Numbered from the stretch's first letter, positions 1 through 9,470 are shown. The stretch is DNA of 64,000 bases from Acinetobacter sp. ANC 4173 (GCF_004331255.1 NZ_SJOF01000027.1:27743-91742), one strand, 5' to 3'. Numbers and translations are program-made. Notes: generated by a model not told the origin, from the sequence alone.

Positions 1-75
1 CAAGGCAATGCTCATATCGTATTGTTCAGCGGACCTCCGCTATTTGCTTAATCTAATCCAAAGAAGGAATTTACT

Positions 76-681
76 ATGACTAACCAATACTTTACTGCTG
101 AAAATTCAGCATTACTACTTATTGATCATCAAGTTGGTACGATGCAACTGATCAAAAATATAGACAAGGAACTTGCTGCTAAGCAGTCAATTGCATTGGC
201 TAAGATGGCTAAGATTCTTGGCATGCCTGTAGTTATTACCTCTAGCCAAGAAGAAAATGCTCAAGGACCAATTCTGCCAGAAATCGCAGAGATTCTACCT
301 GAAGCTTATGAAGCTCGTGTTAAGCGTCCAGGTGTGGTTAATGCTTGGGCATATAAAGAATTCCATGATGCAGTGGTTGCAACAGGTCGCAAAAATCTAA
401 TTATGGCGGGTGTTACTACAGATGTCTGCCTTATTTTCCCAGCAATAGATGCTGCAACTGAAGGTTTTGCTGTGCAAGCTGTGATGGATGCTTCTGGTTC
501 ACCAAGTGATTTATCAGAAGAGTTTTCGCGTCAGCGTATGCATGATGCGGGCGTTGTACTCACAGCTACTAATACGCTCATGGCTGAAATCGCGCAAGAC
601 TGGTCTACTCCTACTGGACAACAATTGATTGGTCTGTTGTTTACAGATGTATTCCCAGCACTAGGTGCTGAAATTGCTTAA
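76..681 (+). CDS. Isochorismatase-family (YcaC-like) cysteine hydrolase
   Basis: A 201-residue cytosolic hydrolase of the isochorismatase-like superfamily. The three catalytic positions are visible: Asp17 in LLIDHQ, Lys83 in RVKRPG and Cys118 in TTDVCL. Length and the ending near 200 residues match the YcaC subgroup, whose natural substrate is unknown, so only a general amide/ester hydrolase role can be given. AAGAAGGA sits 8-9 bases before the ATG. It appears monocistronic: it is followed by a hairpin and then an unrelated efflux adaptor. The family call is secure, the substrate is not. Confidence 0.88.
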   Translation: MTNQYFTAENSALLLIDHQVGTMQLIKNIDKELAAKQSIALAKMAKILGMPVVITSSQEENAQGPILPEIAEILPEAYEARVKRPGVVNAWAYKEFHDAVVATGRKNLIMAGVTTDVCLIFPAIDAATEGFAVQAVMDASGSPSDLSEEFSRQRMHDAGVVLTATNTLMAEIAQDWSTPTGQQLIGLLFTDVFPALGAEIA

Positions 682-694
682 CTGCAAGTAAATG

Positions 695-728
695 GTTAAG
701 GCTATTTATTTCGACATATAGCCTTAAC
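695..728 (+). terminator. Hairpin after the YcaC-like gene
   Basis: Perfect 11-bp arms GTTAAGGCTAT (695-705) and ATAGCCTTAAC (718-728) around a 12-nt loop. The run after it (TAATCTTTATC) is only partly T-rich, so it is a weak intrinsic terminator. Confidence 0.5.
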
Positions 729-829
729 TAATCTTTATCACAAATAATTTTTCCAAATTTAAATTAACAAGCGCTGAGCTATTTCTCTAAAGATCCTTTA
801 GTAATGCAATAGATAAAGAATCCACATTT

Positions 830-2047
830 ATGAGTCAAGGTGTCTCCCCAGATCAGAAATCGCCTATTACTCAAGAGACTAATGTCATTCAAAATACAAA
901 GTCTAAAATTTATTGGATACGAGGGGTAGCCACGGTAATACTCTTGATTATTCTGATTTTAGCTATTGTTTGGTACTTTAAATATCAAAGTACAACAGAA
1001 TACACAGAGGATGCTTATGTTGATGGCAACGTTGTACAATTAACTTCTCAAATAGCTGGAACAGTTATAAATTTTGCGGCTGATAATACGGATTACGTCA
1101 AATCTGGGGAATTAGTTGTTCAGTTAAATTCTGTAGATCAAGAAATCCTATTTGAGCGAACGAAAGCAGAATTGGCTAAGGCAATCCGAAGCGCACGTAC
1201 CCAATATTCCCATGTCTATCAATTACAAGCTGAAGTTGAACAACGTCAAAATGAAGTATTGAAAGCTAAGGAAGATCTAAAACGTCGTTCTGATCTTAGT
1301 GCTATTGGTGCTATTTCTAGTGAAGAATTGAGTCATGCCCAAGATCAACTGAAAAATGCCCAAGCTGCCCTCATAGCAGAAAATCAATCACTTATACAGA
1401 GCTGGGCTATAGTTGATGGGACAAGTCTTCGGACACATCCGGATGTTCTGACAGCAGTAACTAACTTACGTGATGCATATGTGTCTCGTATGCGTACGTC
1501 AATTAGCTCTCCTGTAGATGGTATTGTCACTAAACGCAGTGTGCAATTAGGTCAGCACATTAATCCAGGTGTGGCACTCATGTCTATCGTTCCTACAAAT
1601 GAACTCTGGGTCAATGCTAACTTCAAAGAATCGCAACTAAAACATCTTCGTATTGGTCAACCTGTTGAATTGACATCTGATGTATATGGGCGAAATGTTC
1701 TTTACCATGGAAAAATCGTTGGTTTAGATGCAGGTACAAGAAGTGCATTTGCGCTTTTACCTGCCCAGAATGCAACAGGAAACTGGATTAAAGTAACACA
1801 ACGTGTATCAGTCCGAATTGCCTTAGATCCTAAAGAGATTATAAAAAACCCACTACGCATAGGTCTATCCATGCGAGTCACTGTCAATACTAGTGACCGA
1901 AATGGAGAAATAATCCGTCAAAATGCGGCTCCAACTTTTAAATACAAAACCCAAATCTATGATCATGAGCTAAAAGATGCAGATAGGATTGTAGAATCTA
2001 TCATTCGAGAAAATGAAGGAAACTCTCCTCAGAAGAAACAAATATAG
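830..2047 (+). CDS. HlyD/EmrA-type membrane fusion protein, partner pump absent
   Basis: A 405-residue periplasmic adaptor of the HlyD/EmrA family. It has a short cytoplasmic N terminus, one membrane helix at about residues 31-51, the biotinyl-lipoyl-like motif near 60-100 (YTEDAYVDGNVV), a long alpha-hairpin at about 105-190 and a second lipoyl half beginning near SSPVDGIVTKR. EmrA proteins bridge an inner-membrane MFS pump (EmrB) to an outer-membrane channel. The usual emrB gene does not follow: the next 390 bases hold only two tiny reading frames before a gene on the other strand. The adaptor may therefore be orphaned by deletion or serve a pump encoded elsewhere. The start has only a weak AAAG upstream. 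Confidence 0.88.
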   Translation: MSQGVSPDQKSPITQETNVIQNTKSKIYWIRGVATVILLIILILAIVWYFKYQSTTEYTEDAYVDGNVVQLTSQIAGTVINFAADNTDYVKSGELVVQLNSVDQEILFERTKAELAKAIRSARTQYSHVYQLQAEVEQRQNEVLKAKEDLKRRSDLSAIGAISSEELSHAQDQLKNAQAALIAENQSLIQSWAIVDGTSLRTHPDVLTAVTNLRDAYVSRMRTSISSPVDGIVTKRSVQLGQHINPGVALMSIVPTNELWVNANFKESQLKHLRIGQPVELTSDVYGRNVLYHGKIVGLDAGTRSAFALLPAQNATGNWIKVTQRVSVRIALDPKEIIKNPLRIGLSMRVTVNTSDRNGEIIRQNAAPTFKYKTQIYDHELKDADRIVESIIRENEGNSPQKKQI

Positions 2048-2198
2048 GCTTAGTTATGTATAGAAAACACTATGCACTTTTAATGGTACCCATATGTTAT
2101 CTCATTAACACATCACGGGTTTCAAGAATCAGGCCATCGCTAAGATTATCGATTGAAACAGTTCTATAATTCATTTGGCAGTAGATTGAAGAAAGCAG

Positions 2199-2348
2199 AT
2201 GTCAAAAGAAAATATTTCAAGAAATCCAATACCCAATCAAACAATGATTATATGGACTGATACTTATATAAAATTAGACACTTGGTTGAGAATACAGTTG
2301 CATGACTCAAACAATTTAAAGGAATTGCTAAATGCTATAACAAGCTAA
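2199..2348 (+). CDS. Possible 49-residue ORF or relic after the orphan adaptor
   Basis: ATG at 2199 preceded by AAGAAAG, then 49 codons to TAA at 2346-2348. A second tiny frame (2056-2169, 37 codons, starting MYRKHYALLM) lies just before it. Neither resembles a family I recognise. Their position, where an emrB-type pump would be expected, suggests remains of a deleted gene, but no EmrB motif is visible. Coding status is doubtful. Confidence 0.2.
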   Translation: MSKENISRNPIPNQTMIIWTDTYIKLDTWLRIQLHDSNNLKELLNAITS

Positions 2349-2439
2349 AGCAGAACTACGGAAATTCAGTTGCTTTAGCTTGTATATTAATTTAGCCACA
2401 GTTATGAAATGTCAACAGGCACTAATTATTCAATGCATT

Positions 2440-3600
2440 TTAGCGCAATTCCCCACCAAATCGTTCAGCAATCCAATCCGCAATATATGAACCAGCATTT
2501 GCAGTATTATCTAAACTACTGTGTTGTATACCACCTTCTCGCTCCGTAAAGATTTTTAATTCACGGTCTGGGCTATTTACCAACTGAGCATAAGACTGAT
2601 GTGCATATTCTAATGGAATCTGTTTATCCGCCTCACCATGTGTGACCAAGAATGGGACTCTAATATTTTCTAGCACATCATTTAGATGTACATTTTGTGC
2701 GATTTCCATGAATTCATCCATGTCTTTTGCTCCCCACACCCAACGTACATGCTCCCAGTAGTGAGGTACAGGATTTTCACCCTCTCGTTGTAATCGACGT
2801 TTTTGCATTTCCCCCCAGTTATGGTTCGCACCCCACACCACGCCTAACGCAAAGCGAGGTTCAAATGCTACGGCACGTGGGCAGTAATAACCACCAAGTG
2901 AAACGCCCAATAAACCAATTTTCAAGGCATCAACATCAGGACGCTGTTCCAAATAATCAACTACTTTACTTGCCCATTGTTCTGTTTCAACCACAGCAGT
3001 CAGACCATGTAAGCGTAGCGCTTCCCCTGTCCCAGGTTGATCAATGAATAAGCTAGAAATACCTCGTTTTGCCAAAAGTTGTGGAAAGAATCCAGCACGA
3101 TAGACCATTTCTTTAGTGGAATCTAAACCATTAATCACGACTAAACATGGTGCTGGTCCCTTTACCCCTTCTGCATGAGTATATAAACCTGCAATGATGC
3201 CATCTTGGTATGGAATTTCAACTCGTTCACACGGCTCTTTAGCCAATTGCATCCCTTGTTGAAAGGTTTCTAGAAATTTGGCATATAAGGCTTTACGTGG
3301 TGCATAACTATGCGCCTGCATCCGCTCTGCTGTAATATAATAAATCGCTGCACGATTCAATTTATCGCCCGCACTCAACATACGACCAGTGGCTTTATCT
3401 TCTTCTGCAAGTGCCAGTAAATTGTCACCACCCTGTTCCCAAGAAGCTAAAAATGCCGCTGTGCCTGGGTCATCGCCCTCTTTGGCAATGTCTGCGAGTG
3501 GACGACACATCGCCTCAATTTCACCAATTTTTGCGCCCATTTCAATCGCAGCAGCGACCGCTAAACTCCAAACATAATTGGTTTCAAAATATTTAAACAT
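2440..3600 (-). CDS. FrsA-like alpha/beta-hydrolase (C-C or ester hydrolase)
   Basis: A 386-residue hydrolase with a helical N-terminal domain of about 120 residues followed by an alpha/beta fold. The nucleophile elbow GVSLGG places Ser234, Asp325 lies in HGEADKQIP, and His360 in IQHSSL completes a triad. Size and layout match the FrsA/2,6-dihydroxypseudooxynicotine-hydrolase group, whose characterised members cleave C-C bonds next to a ring ketone. It follows the extradiol-type dioxygenase gene with only 28 bases between them, so the pair is probably one transcript. AAAGGA precedes the ATG. The specific substrate is unknown. Confidence 0.82.
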   Translation of the reverse strand: MFKYFETNYVWSLAVAAAIEMGAKIGEIEAMCRPLADIAKEGDDPGTAAFLASWEQGGDNLLALAEEDKATGRMLSAGDKLNRAAIYYITAERMQAHSYAPRKALYAKFLETFQQGMQLAKEPCERVEIPYQDGIIAGLYTHAEGVKGPAPCLVVINGLDSTKEMVYRAGFFPQLLAKRGISSLFIDQPGTGEALRLHGLTAVVETEQWASKVVDYLEQRPDVDALKIGLLGVSLGGYYCPRAVAFEPRFALGVVWGANHNWGEMQKRRLQREGENPVPHYWEHVRWVWGAKDMDEFMEIAQNVHLNDVLENIRVPFLVTHGEADKQIPLEYAHQSYAQLVNSPDRELKIFTEREGGIQHSSLDNTANAGSYIADWIAERFGGELR

Positions 3601-3628
3601 CCTGTTTATCCTTTACAAAGTGCTAGGT

Positions 3629-4618
3629 TTATTCGGTTTTCAATTCACGCATGTAGGCTTCTTCACCTTGATAAAAACCGACATCCCAAGGAATTTCATC
3701 CAACATAAAGCTTGGAGGTTTCGTCATCCAAGATGCTGTACCAAAGCGAAATTCCCATTCACGTGGTACCCAGTTGTCATCTAAATAGTCAGTATCTGCA
3801 CCATACTCAGTTTCACCACCCACTGGAGAGTCGAAATAGCAGAAAATTGCTGAACCAATTCGATGACGTCCAATCCCCAAGAAACCATGCGTCCAACCAC
3901 GTTTCGTCATGTGATTGGAACCAATCATGACCTCATCAAAATCTTCAACCCCAAAACAAGTATGATGGAAACGTGGAATACCACCTGCTCCTGGCACCTC
4001 ACAGTTCAATAAGAAAGTATTGTGATGTTCATGTGCCCCATCTGCACGTAAATAAGTGCCAATACCTTTTTGATGATCGGACATGCGAAAGTTCAAACGA
4101 TCACGAAAGAAGGCGAATGTTTTCCAATAATCTTTGACTGCAAAGACCACGTGATTAATCGTTTTTGGAATAGCACGTCGACGCCATTTTCGGTGTTGAT
4201 TCAGACGATTAATATTGCCAGATGAGTTAATCGGATCAGTAGAATAAATCACTGTCTGACGATCAAAGACGCGCAATGCCAAAGGCAAACCGCAATCCGA
4301 GTAGAAACGCCAAGCGCCATCATCCCCTAAAGTAACTTCACGGTCCTGTTTTAAATCATCGACCAAACGTTGCAGATTATCTTCAGTATCGACGCCCCAA
4401 ATGGTTTCCTTAACACCAAACCCTCTATACGCCGAGTCATCGGGCATAGAAGCGTGATCAATCGAGCGTACGATTACCGTTGAACCTTCTGCCAGACGAT
4501 AAATGGTTTCTTCTACACTTGAACTTAAACGTTGCAAACCAAAATCGTCTAAAAATTGTGATGCTTTTTCAAGGTCTTGAACCCCGTAAAGCAATGTATC
4601 AATACCGACTATTGCCAT
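3629..4618 (-). CDS. Type I extradiol (VOC) ring-cleavage dioxygenase-like protein
   Basis: A 329-residue, two-module vicinal-oxygen-chelate protein. The C-terminal module keeps the spacing of the metal ligands of 2,3-dihydroxybiphenyl 1,2-dioxygenases: His156 (INHVVF), His219 (FHHTCFG) and Glu271 (ETEYG). This supports an Fe(II)-dependent meta-cleavage of a catechol-like ring. The N-terminal module is degenerate, as usual in the family. AAAAAGGA precedes the ATG. It is transcribed divergently from the MarR gene, across a strong palindrome at 4807-4839, and is followed by a hydrolase that could process the ring-fission product. Confidence 0.82.
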   Translation of the reverse strand: MAIVGIDTLLYGVQDLEKASQFLDDFGLQRLSSSVEETIYRLAEGSTVIVRSIDHASMPDDSAYRGFGVKETIWGVDTEDNLQRLVDDLKQDREVTLGDDGAWRFYSDCGLPLALRVFDRQTVIYSTDPINSSGNINRLNQHRKWRRRAIPKTINHVVFAVKDYWKTFAFFRDRLNFRMSDHQKGIGTYLRADGAHEHHNTFLLNCEVPGAGGIPRFHHTCFGVEDFDEVMIGSNHMTKRGWTHGFLGIGRHRIGSAIFCYFDSPVGGETEYGADTDYLDDNWVPREWEFRFGTASWMTKPPSFMLDEIPWDVGFYQGEEAYMRELKTE

Positions 4619-4806
4619 AGCTAAATTCCTTTTTAATCCCTATCTCATTTCAAATAATGATGATTTGGAATTCAGATTAGTCTGCGATCTCACAATCCAC
4701 AAATGCTTTATAAGCATGGCTGGTATCTACAAAACAAATAGGTTCTATTTGAATCAATCCATCCTACAAATCAATAATTATGAACGCACGTTCTAAACTT
4801 GATTTT

Positions 4807-4839
4807 TATTCCTATGAGAATTATATTCTCAAAGGAATA
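4807..4839. promoter_or_regulatory. 33-bp near-perfect palindrome, probable MarR operator
   Basis: Arms TATTCCTATGAGAAT (4807-4821) and ATTCTCAAAGGAATA (4825-4839) pair with a single mismatch around a TAT centre. It ends 20 bases before the MarR ATG and lies between that gene and the divergent dioxygenase-hydrolase unit. That position fits autorepression and control of the divergent promoter. Confidence 0.65.
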
Positions 4840-4859
4840 TATTTTAAGCCTGTAAACCT

Positions 4860-5336
4860 ATGTCCCAATCTCCTTCACTTGGTCATTATCTGGACCATTT
4901 ACATGCACTTGTTGCGACAGTGCTATTTCCACATATGGGTAAAGCCTTAAATGGTGAATTTTCTTTTAGTCAACTCAACACCCTGTTCCTGCTGTATAAG
5001 CAGGGTTCATGCAGTATTGCCGAAATTGCGGAAAATGCAGCGATCTCCCACAATGCCGCCAGCCGCATGGTCGATCGTCTGGTGCAAGGTAACTATGTGA
5101 CCCGTGTCGAAGATGCACAGGATCGTCGTCATAAAAAGGTTTCTCTTACCCTGTCTGGCTTCAATAAACTCAAGGAGTTACAGATTATTACCACTGATGT
5201 CTATAATCAGATTTTCACCGTTGTACCCGATGAGTTAAAACACAAGCTTGAAGCAACCTTAAAGGAAATTGAGCCATTTCTACCCCAAACCACCCGTTTT
5301 GTTATCGATCAAGATGGAGTGCAAACCAAGAGATGA
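4860..5336 (+). CDS. MarR-family transcriptional regulator
   Basis: A 158-residue winged-helix regulator. The recognition region lies at about residues 45-95 (IAEIAENAAISHNAASRMVDRL followed by a wing containing DAQDRRHKKVSLT). MarR proteins are usually repressors released by small aromatic ligands. The stop overlaps the start of the Bcr/CflA transporter by 4 bases (ATGA), so regulator and exporter are translationally coupled. The ribosome-binding site is weak. The palindrome just upstream is the probable operator. Confidence 0.9.
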   Translation: MSQSPSLGHYLDHLHALVATVLFPHMGKALNGEFSFSQLNTLFLLYKQGSCSIAEIAENAAISHNAASRMVDRLVQGNYVTRVEDAQDRRHKKVSLTLSGFNKLKELQIITTDVYNQIFTVVPDELKHKLEATLKEIEPFLPQTTRFVIDQDGVQTKR

Positions 5337-6514
5337 ATTCTACCTATCTTAAATACTCAATTATTTTGGGAGTTTTGACTGCTTTTGGTCCTATTTGTAC
5401 AGATTTCTACTTGCCTGCTTTACCGCAAATCACCCATGACTTAAATGCATCTATTCCACAATCGCAACTCAGTTTGACGGCAGCCTTAATTGGCCTAGGC
5501 GTTGGACAGTTATTTTTTGGTCCGTGGAGTGACCGTATCGGTAGAAAAAAACCGCTAATGCTTTCCTTGGGACTATTCACTTTAAGTTCAATTGCTTGCA
5601 TGTTTGTACAGGACATGAGTCAAATGGTCATCATCCGTTTTGTACAAGGTTTTTCCGGTGCAGGTGGTGCTGTCCTTGCTAGAGCAATTGCCAGTGACCG
5701 TTATTCAGGCACACAATTGGCACAGTTTTTTGCCTTGATTATGGCAATTAACGGTATCGCTCCCATACTTGCACCTGTACTCGGTGGTATACAATTGCAG
5801 TTTACCCAGTGGCAAGGTCTATTTGCCAGTTTATCGGCTTTAGGTGTGCTTATTTTTCTAGTCTGTTATTTCCTAATTGATGAATCACACGATCCGAAAC
5901 GAGTTGGACAGTTACAACAATCTTTCAAGCTCGCGCAGGCAAATGTACTCAAGGATAAAACTTTTATTGGGCTATGTTTAATGCAAAGCATGATGATGGG
6001 CGGATTATTTGCTTATATTGGTGCATCTTCTTATGTATTTCAGGAAACTTATCATTTCTCGGCTCAAAGCTATAGCCTACTATTCGCATTCAATGGCATA
6101 GGATTAATTATTTCAGCTGTTACAACAGCCAAACTTTTGAATCATTTTTCTGAAAAATATTTATTAGCCACGGCGGTTACAATTGCTGTGATTACAAGTT
6201 TGGCATTATTGGTATGCAGCGCATTACAACTCCCTATCTTGCTCTGTCTTGTTTTGCTATTTATTACAGTATCTACTGTCAGTGCAATCAGCTCATTAAC
6301 CAGCGCTCTTGCTATGGCACGGCAGCATGAATTTTCAGGTACTGCATCCGCTTTACTCGGTTTTATGATGTTTGCAATAGGTGGAATTACTGCGCCTCTG
6401 ACCACCCTCTTAGGAACGTCCTTATTGTCCATGAGCGTGGTGATTTTTGTCTGTTATTTGCTTGCGGGTTTGATTTTCAAATTTACTTTCCTGCAAAAAA
6501 CACAAAGTGTATAA
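5333..6514 (+). CDS. Bcr/CflA-family MFS exporter
   Basis: A 393-residue protein with about 12 membrane segments. The loop 2-3 signature GPWSDRIGRKKPL and the DFYLPALPQI stretch after helix 1 are typical of the Bcr/CflA drug:H+ antiporter group. It is coupled to the MarR gene by a 4-base overlap. This suggests export of a toxic substrate or intermediate sensed by MarR, which fits its place beside aromatic-catabolism genes. It ends at a bidirectional terminator shared with the opposing operon. Confidence 0.9.
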   Translation: MNSTYLKYSIILGVLTAFGPICTDFYLPALPQITHDLNASIPQSQLSLTAALIGLGVGQLFFGPWSDRIGRKKPLMLSLGLFTLSSIACMFVQDMSQMVIIRFVQGFSGAGGAVLARAIASDRYSGTQLAQFFALIMAINGIAPILAPVLGGIQLQFTQWQGLFASLSALGVLIFLVCYFLIDESHDPKRVGQLQQSFKLAQANVLKDKTFIGLCLMQSMMMGGLFAYIGASSYVFQETYHFSAQSYSLLFAFNGIGLIISAVTTAKLLNHFSEKYLLATAVTIAVITSLALLVCSALQLPILLCLVLLFITVSTVSAISSLTSALAMARQHEFSGTASALLGFMMFAIGGITAPLTTLLGTSLLSMSVVIFVCYLLAGLIFKFTFLQKTQSV

Positions 6515-6516
6515 GT

Positions 6517-6545
6517 AAAAAAGGGGCTTTTGTTGCCCCTTTTTT
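6517..6545. terminator. Bidirectional intrinsic terminator
   Basis: AAAAAAGGGGC (6517-6527) and GCCCCTTTTTT (6535-6545) form an 11-bp stem with a 7-nt loop, U-rich in both directions. It separates the converging exporter gene and the 12-gene minus-strand operon. The last two bases overlap the stop codon of the minus-strand gene. Confidence 0.88.
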
Positions 6546-7152
6546 AATACCCCACCGTAAACCGTTGACAAATATGTTGTGGCTGCTCTAGCTCATTAAT
6601 TAATGCGATTGCATAATCTTGTGTCGATATAGAACTCAACCCATCTTGCATTAATAATTCATCTTGACCCAATCGAAACTTACCTGTGCGCTCACCTGAT
6701 TTAAAAATCATAGATGGTGACAACACCGTCCAGTTTAAATCAGACTGTTGTCGTAAGATGTCTAGAATCGCAATACCCGCCAAAGCTTCAGGTTTCACTT
6801 GTTCAGGAAATTTCGGATCATCGACTAATCTTTTCCCTGATGCAAGTGTCAAACCACCTGCACCGCCGACCATCAAAAAGCGTGGTACTGCTGCTTGCTT
6901 TAAGGCACTGAGTAAATTCTCAATCTGGGTATCGGTAAAATGTACCGCACTAATCACAGCATCTAGTCCTTTAATTAATGGAGTTAGTTGTGCCGTGTCA
7001 TTAATATTTGCCTGCCGTGCCTCGACCTGTGTATGCTGCGCAATTTTTTCGGGAGAACGTACAATTGCCGTGATCTGATGCCCCCGTGCCACCAATTCAT
7101 GTAAAATACTAGATCCTGCCATACCACTTGCGCCAATCAGTGCAACTTTCAT
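6544..7152 (-). CDS. NmrA/YwnB-like NAD(P)H-binding reductase
   Basis: A 202-residue atypical short-chain dehydrogenase beginning MKVALIGASGMAG, the dinucleotide-binding turn. ATG at 7152 is chosen over a longer in-frame start because AAGGAC lies 6 bases upstream and the Rossmann strand begins at residue 2. Members of this group act as NAD(P)H-dependent reductases or redox sensors. It is the last gene of the minus-strand operon and ends inside the shared terminator. Specific activity is unknown. Confidence 0.8.
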   Translation of the reverse strand: MKVALIGASGMAGSSILHELVARGHQITAIVRSPEKIAQHTQVEARQANINDTAQLTPLIKGLDAVISAVHFTDTQIENLLSALKQAAVPRFLMVGGAGGLTLASGKRLVDDPKFPEQVKPEALAGIAILDILRQQSDLNWTVLSPSMIFKSGERTGKFRLGQDELLMQDGLSSISTQDYAIALINELEQPQHICQRFTVGY

Positions 7153-7177
7153 TTTATTGTCCTTTTCTTGTTTGCTT

Positions 7178-7930
7178 TTAGAATAAAAATCCACCATCAA
7201 CATTAAATACTTGTCCAGTCATATATTTAGACTCATCTGAAGCAATAAATGAAAGTACACCAGCCAAATCTGATGGCACGCCATTTCTTGGAATGAGTTG
7301 ACTATTTTTTACGGCATCAAAGAGGCTCTCTGGTAATGCCTGTTCACTTCCAGCATGCTTAATCAAGCCCGGTGATATTGCATTGACGGTAATTCCATAA
7401 TCACCCAATTCTACGGCCAAAGCACGAGTCAAACCGATAACACTCATTTTAGCTGCAATATATGCCATGAACCCTTTTTGTGGTCGCCCAGTATTGCTTG
7501 AAGCCAAATTTACAATTCGCCCCCAACCTTGTTCTATCATTTTCGGTGCAAAGCCCTGACTTAATATAAATGTGGCATCGACATTCACCGCGAAGGTTTT
7601 ATTCCATTCCGATAAGTCAGTTTCTGCGAGTCGTTTTAAAGGAATATAGGCAGCATTATTGACCAATACATCGCAGCCACCGAAATCATTCAGCACTTGT
7701 TTGACTAAATGTTTCACTTGATCAGGTTGGCTCAAATCACATTGATAGGCTTTTGCATTGCCACCAATGGCTTCGATTTTCTGAATCAAAGGTGTGCAAT
7801 CGACATAATCAACTAAAATCACCTGAAAACCGTTCATTGCAAGTTTTTGTGAAAATGCTTGCCCTAAACCACCAGCCGCACCCGTAATTAAGGCCAATTT
7901 TTTCTGTTTTGCATTGTTTTCCATCATCAT
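7178..7930 (-). CDS. Short-chain dehydrogenase/reductase
   Basis: Classical SDR of 250 residues: cofactor turn TGAAGGLG, NNAA structural motif, catalytic Ser in LASSNTG, Tyr/Lys in YIAAK, and a C-terminal VDGGFLF ending like FabG-type proteins. Asp in VDYVD after strand 2 suggests NAD(H). Three consecutive ATG codons open the frame, so the exact start is uncertain by two codons. It lies 25 bases upstream of the NmrA-like gene and downstream of the porin, so it is probably a catabolic alcohol dehydrogenase of the operon. Confidence 0.85.
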   Translation of the reverse strand: MMMENNAKQKKLALITGAAGGLGQAFSQKLAMNGFQVILVDYVDCTPLIQKIEAIGGNAKAYQCDLSQPDQVKHLVKQVLNDFGGCDVLVNNAAYIPLKRLAETDLSEWNKTFAVNVDATFILSQGFAPKMIEQGWGRIVNLASSNTGRPQKGFMAYIAAKMSVIGLTRALAVELGDYGITVNAISPGLIKHAGSEQALPESLFDAVKNSQLIPRNGVPSDLAGVLSFIASDESKYMTGQVFNVDGGFLF

Positions 7931-7986
7931 TTACCATCTTTTTATCTTTAAACAAATAGGGAAGTTTTTCACTTCCCCTTATACAT

Positions 7987-9429
7987 TTAATGTGCTGTTT
8001 TACCAGACAAGCCCAAGATTTGATCTAATTTCATATGTAAAGTTGCGCCAAATGACACACCAGATTCAGGATTTACCGCACTGTAAGGATTTAACATGCT
8101 GTTGCTGTCCCATGAATACATCACAAACGGGCTTAGGATTACGCCTTTACTTAAGATAAAATTGGCATCTAAAGCCAGCGCTGTTTCAGTCTGACCAACC
8201 TTATAACCCGACCCACCAGCTGCCAAATTGGCATCTTGCAAGAAGTTTTGTTCTGCATCGGTTAAATGTGCCCATTGAAAACTCAGACCATAACTATCAA
8301 ATGGTCGAGACTCAAACATGTGATTAAACAAAATTCCAGCATTTCCCTGATTTTGAATCCCCTTTGTATTTTCATCATTAAAGGTCTGAGTCATGCTGGC
8401 ATAAGCAGAAATCGATTTTGGTACGGGACTATCACTTTCCCCATGATCTGCACGCCATAGGGTTTTCTTCGCACCTAAATAAATACCTGAAACACCTGAG
8501 GTCTTATCCACAGCACTCGAAGTATCAAATACTTTTGACGTGTGATTCACCGTGTAGTAGGGATTGGTTTGTTTGCCATCATTGTAAAAGCCCATCACCT
8601 CATAAGAGAGAGGATATTTTTCCATCGAAAAATCTGTACGATAAGACATATTCGCGAGATAGACATTACTCATTTGTCCACCAATGTCGCCAGAATTTGA
8701 CTCCCAACCATTCGTGAATGGAAATGCCGCATCGCTCCGCCACCAACCCGTTTGTACGCGAAGTTTCGGACTCAAATCGTAAGCCATACGTGCACTCCAG
8801 TTCGCATAAGGCGGCGGATTAATCCCCACGATATTTTGTAAAGTGGCACTGACACATAAGGTTGGCGAATTACACATCGGTAATGCAAAATAGTTGCCTG
8901 CATTACTTTTTCCTGCTTCTAAAGTTAATTTGTCATCCAGTAACTTTTGTTCATAGGTAAACAACGTCAGATGGCTAGTTTTAGGAATATAAGGGCCAAG
9001 CGTCCCAACAATCGTACTACTGGCTTGCATACCATAATTTAAATTATGGATCCAAGGTGCAAAAAGATGCTCATAATGGATCGTACCGCCAGACAACCCA
9101 ATCATTTTTTCCAAATCCAATGATGCACCTACCGTAAAGATTGAAACTGACTCACTTTGATCGGTTTCGACCCCAACTCCTGGATTGGCAAAGTACAACT
9201 GAGTAAAAGTTAAATGCGGTGTAATACCGTGATCTACGAGCCATTGCCCCTGATTTGCCAGTGGTCCATCTTTCGATTCTGGCATAGGGTTCTCAGGTAT
9301 TTGCACCTGTGGTCCAATTCGTTCATTTGGTGTCTGATTGTTTTGTGCCAACAGAACATCTTCATCTGCTCGTGAGATTTGGCTAAATAAAACACCCAGC
9401 ATCGACACCATCAATATTGTCTTTTTCAT
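7987..9429 (-). CDS. OprB-type outer-membrane carbohydrate/solute porin
   Basis: About 480 residues starting at the ATG at 9429. AAAGGA lies 7 bases upstream; a longer frame would have to start at TTG. A signal peptide of about 21 residues (MKKTILMVSML..., cleavage near SRADE) is followed by a beta-rich, aromatic-rich body without membrane helices. The region after residue 60 (GQWLVDHGITPHLTF) resembles the N-terminal lead-in of OprB-family porins. Placed within the catabolic operon, it probably provides substrate entry across the outer membrane. A 23-bp perfect palindrome lies 42 bases upstream of its start. Confidence 0.8.
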   Translation of the reverse strand: MKKTILMVSMLGVLFSQISRADEDVLLAQNNQTPNERIGPQVQIPENPMPESKDGPLANQGQWLVDHGITPHLTFTQLYFANPGVGVETDQSESVSIFTVGASLDLEKMIGLSGGTIHYEHLFAPWIHNLNYGMQASSTIVGTLGPYIPKTSHLTLFTYEQKLLDDKLTLEAGKSNAGNYFALPMCNSPTLCVSATLQNIVGINPPPYANWSARMAYDLSPKLRVQTGWWRSDAAFPFTNGWESNSGDIGGQMSNVYLANMSYRTDFSMEKYPLSYEVMGFYNDGKQTNPYYTVNHTSKVFDTSSAVDKTSGVSGIYLGAKKTLWRADHGESDSPVPKSISAYASMTQTFNDENTKGIQNQGNAGILFNHMFESRPFDSYGLSFQWAHLTDAEQNFLQDANLAAGGSGYKVGQTETALALDANFILSKGVILSPFVMYSWDSNSMLNPYSAVNPESGVSFGATLHMKLDQILGLSGKTAH

Positions 9430-9470
9430 TAGAATTCCTTTCTTCAATTTTTTAAATGCAAAGCATCTCT

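Noticed and set aside
2727..3577. Plus-strand ORFs opposite the hydrolase gene
   Set aside because: Shadow frames of a gene with intact catalytic triad on the other strand; no ribosome-binding sites.
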